From JANNMJ01 sp031397815 (GTDB taxonomy: Bacteria; Bacteroidota; Bacteroidia; Cytophagales; Hymenobacteraceae): a DNA stretch of 13,502 nt. The position numbers were made by a program, and so were the translations under genes. The first letter of the stretch is position 1; every line of letters starts with the position of its first letter. The notes below the pieces were generated by a model, which made no database searches, had not been told where the DNA came from, and saw nothing but the letters and a program-made list of their open reading frames with translations. This document shows positions 12,589 to 13,502 of the stretch, piece by piece. The stretch lies in assembly GCA_031397815.1 (NCBI GenBank), contig JANNMJ010000134.1:1-13502 (forward strand), given 5' to 3'.

Positions 12589-13413
12589 TTAGCCAATCAT
12601 TTTCTCAATCGGCATCACCAGAATGCCTTCCGCTCCGGCGGCTTCGAGCTGCCCGATGACATCCCAGAAATCATCTTCCGGCACGACGGATTGAATCGAG
12701 CTCCACCCCGGCTCGGCGAGGGCGGTTACGGTGGGGGCTTTCAGGCCGGGGAGCAGGGCGCGCACGGCGGCGAGCGCCGAATTGGGGGCGTTGAGCACAA
12801 TGTATTTGTTGCGCCGCGCGCGCTGCACCGCCCTGATTCTGAAGAGCAATTGCCGCAGCACGGCGCCCGCTTCGCCGTTGAGGTCGGGCCGCGCGGCTAC
12901 CACCGCTTCGGATTGCAACACGGTTTCCAGCTCGCGCAAGCCGTTCGCTACGAGGGTTGAGCCGGAAGAAACCAAGTCGCAAATGGCATCGGCGACGCCC
13001 AAACTCGGCGCAATCTCCACCGACCCGGATAGCGGGTGAACATCGGCCTGCACGCCCTGCGCAGTGAGGTATTCGGTGAGCAGGCGCGGGTACGACGTGG
13101 CCACCCGCAACCCCGCCAACCCAGCGGCTGACGTCATCGGGCTTTCGCGCGGAACGGCCAACGCCAACCGGCACCGACCAAACCCGAGCGCCTCGCGCCG
13201 CAGGTCGGCGAGGCCGGCTTCAAACAGCACGTTTTCGCCCACGATACCGGCATCGGCTGAGCCGTCGGCGACGCACGCGGGGATATCATCGTCGCGGAGA
13301 AAGAGGATTTCGAGGGAAAAGTTGGTCGCCCGCGACCGTAGGCGCATCGGACTGACGTCGAACTTGATGCCGCAGGCGCGGAGTAAGGCGAGGCGGCCGA
13401 CCTTCACCGACAT
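12589..13413 (-). CDS. hisG: ATP phosphoribosyltransferase, long form, N-terminus disrupted
   Basis: The committed step: ATP plus PRPP gives PR-ATP, feedback-inhibited by histidine. Family sequence begins only at LALLRACGIKFD (about residues 8-19 from the ATG at 13413). It continues with LEILFLRDDDIP (34-45), DGSADAGIVGENV (50-62), the SGSVEIAPSLGVAD (129-142) and CDLVSSGSTL (145-154) phosphate-binding region, and a C-terminal ACT-like regulatory domain (about 200-274) ending GILVMPIEKMIG. That domain marks the long, HisZ-independent form. The usual first 15 or so residues, with the QKSGRL motif, are missing. Upstream DNA instead encodes a phosphatase on the other strand. The frame happens to stay open to an ATG at 13455, but the extra residues are not HisG-like. 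Identity is certain. Whether this copy is functional, or the edge is an assembly artefact, is open. Confidence 0.9.
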   Translation of the reverse strand: MSVKVGRLALLRACGIKFDVSPMRLRSRATNFSLEILFLRDDDIPACVADGSADAGIVGENVLFEAGLADLRREALGFGRCRLALAVPRESPMTSAAGLAGLRVATSYPRLLTEYLTAQGVQADVHPLSGSVEIAPSLGVADAICDLVSSGSTLVANGLRELETVLQSEAVVAARPDLNGEAGAVLRQLLFRIRAVQRARRNKYIVLNAPNSALAAVRALLPGLKAPTVTALAEPGWSSIQSVVPEDDFWDVIGQLEAAGAEGILVMPIEKMIG

Positions 13414-13502
13414 CGAACCCCACGTCCTCGTCGAGCCCTGCGCGCCCGGCAACACCTACCTCCTGTGCAGCGACGGGCTCTACGAAACCATCGCCGAGGA
13501 CA
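13367..13502 (+). CDS. PP2C-type protein phosphatase fragment (runs off the right edge, 5' part missing)
   Basis: The plus-strand frame from 13397 reads PTFTDIEPHVLVEPCAPGNT followed by YLLCSDGLYETIAED. The LLCSDGL motif, with its metal-binding aspartate, after a D-I-E-P strand and a PGN/PGD turn, is the hallmark of the C-terminal half of PP2C/PPM serine/threonine phosphatases. To the left of 13397 the frame is merely antisense to hisG (with a chance ATG at 13367), so the N-terminal domain is absent. The fragment therefore starts abruptly at the junction near 13397. It may be a truncated gene remnant or sequence joined by misassembly. The motif is clear, but only about 35 residues are informative. 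Confidence 0.55.
   Translation, partial: MPQARSKARRPTFTDIEPHVLVEPCAPGNTYLLCSDGLYETIAED

Noticed and set aside
6198..13413. A novel gene cluster in the right half
   Set aside because: Every gene is a recognised histidine-biosynthesis enzyme in a common order. Only the disrupted hisG edge and the spacer repeats are unusual.
13414..13455. N-terminal extension of hisG to the ATG at 13455
   Set aside because: These residues are antisense to the PP2C fragment and do not resemble any HisG start; the frame is open by chance.

Overview
The window most likely comes from a GC-rich member of the Bacteroidota, probably a Hymenobacter-like cytophagalean. The support is a bifunctional HisB whose phosphatase domain lacks the zinc-site cysteines, a fused HisIE, the gene order hisGDCBHAF(IE), starts without clear Shine-Dalgarno sequences, and TAnnTTTG-type promoter elements. 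This placement is inference from remembered family features; no search was run.

The left third (1-4742) is loosely packed and mostly reads rightward. It opens with the C-terminal part of an RND/MMPL-family membrane exporter, followed by a hairpin across its stop codon and a 123-bp element with perfect 13-bp terminal inverted repeats. A leftward conserved hypothetical gene (134 aa) and a rightward 4-hydroxyphenylpyruvate dioxygenase gene are divergent. A secreted 197-aa protein with a clear terminator follows. Next come the structurally odd stretches: a nested palindromic element (3847-4048), a 42-bp tandem repeat that encodes a basic two-heptad coiled-coil protein on the minus strand (4109-4408), and a gene-poor interval (4410-4640) with a promoter-like box, six nested helices and a strong terminator, which looks like a roughly 215-nt structured RNA.

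The central gene (4743-6134, plus) is a stand-alone TrpB2-type tryptophan synthase beta chain. It converges on the histidine operon across a shared 16-bp hairpin.

The right half (6198-13413, minus) is a compact histidine biosynthesis operon, transcribed hisG-hisD-hisC-hisB-hisH-hisA-hisF-hisIE. It covers every pathway step from PRPP and ATP to histidine: HisG and HisIE open the pathway, HisA isomerises, HisH-HisF close the imidazole ring, HisB dehydrates and later dephosphorylates, HisC transaminates and HisD oxidises. Several pairs overlap by 4-10 bases, which suggests translational coupling.

At the right edge the hisG N-terminus is abruptly replaced. From about 13397 the plus strand instead encodes the middle of a PP2C-type phosphatase. 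This is either a real rearrangement breakpoint or an assembly chimera.
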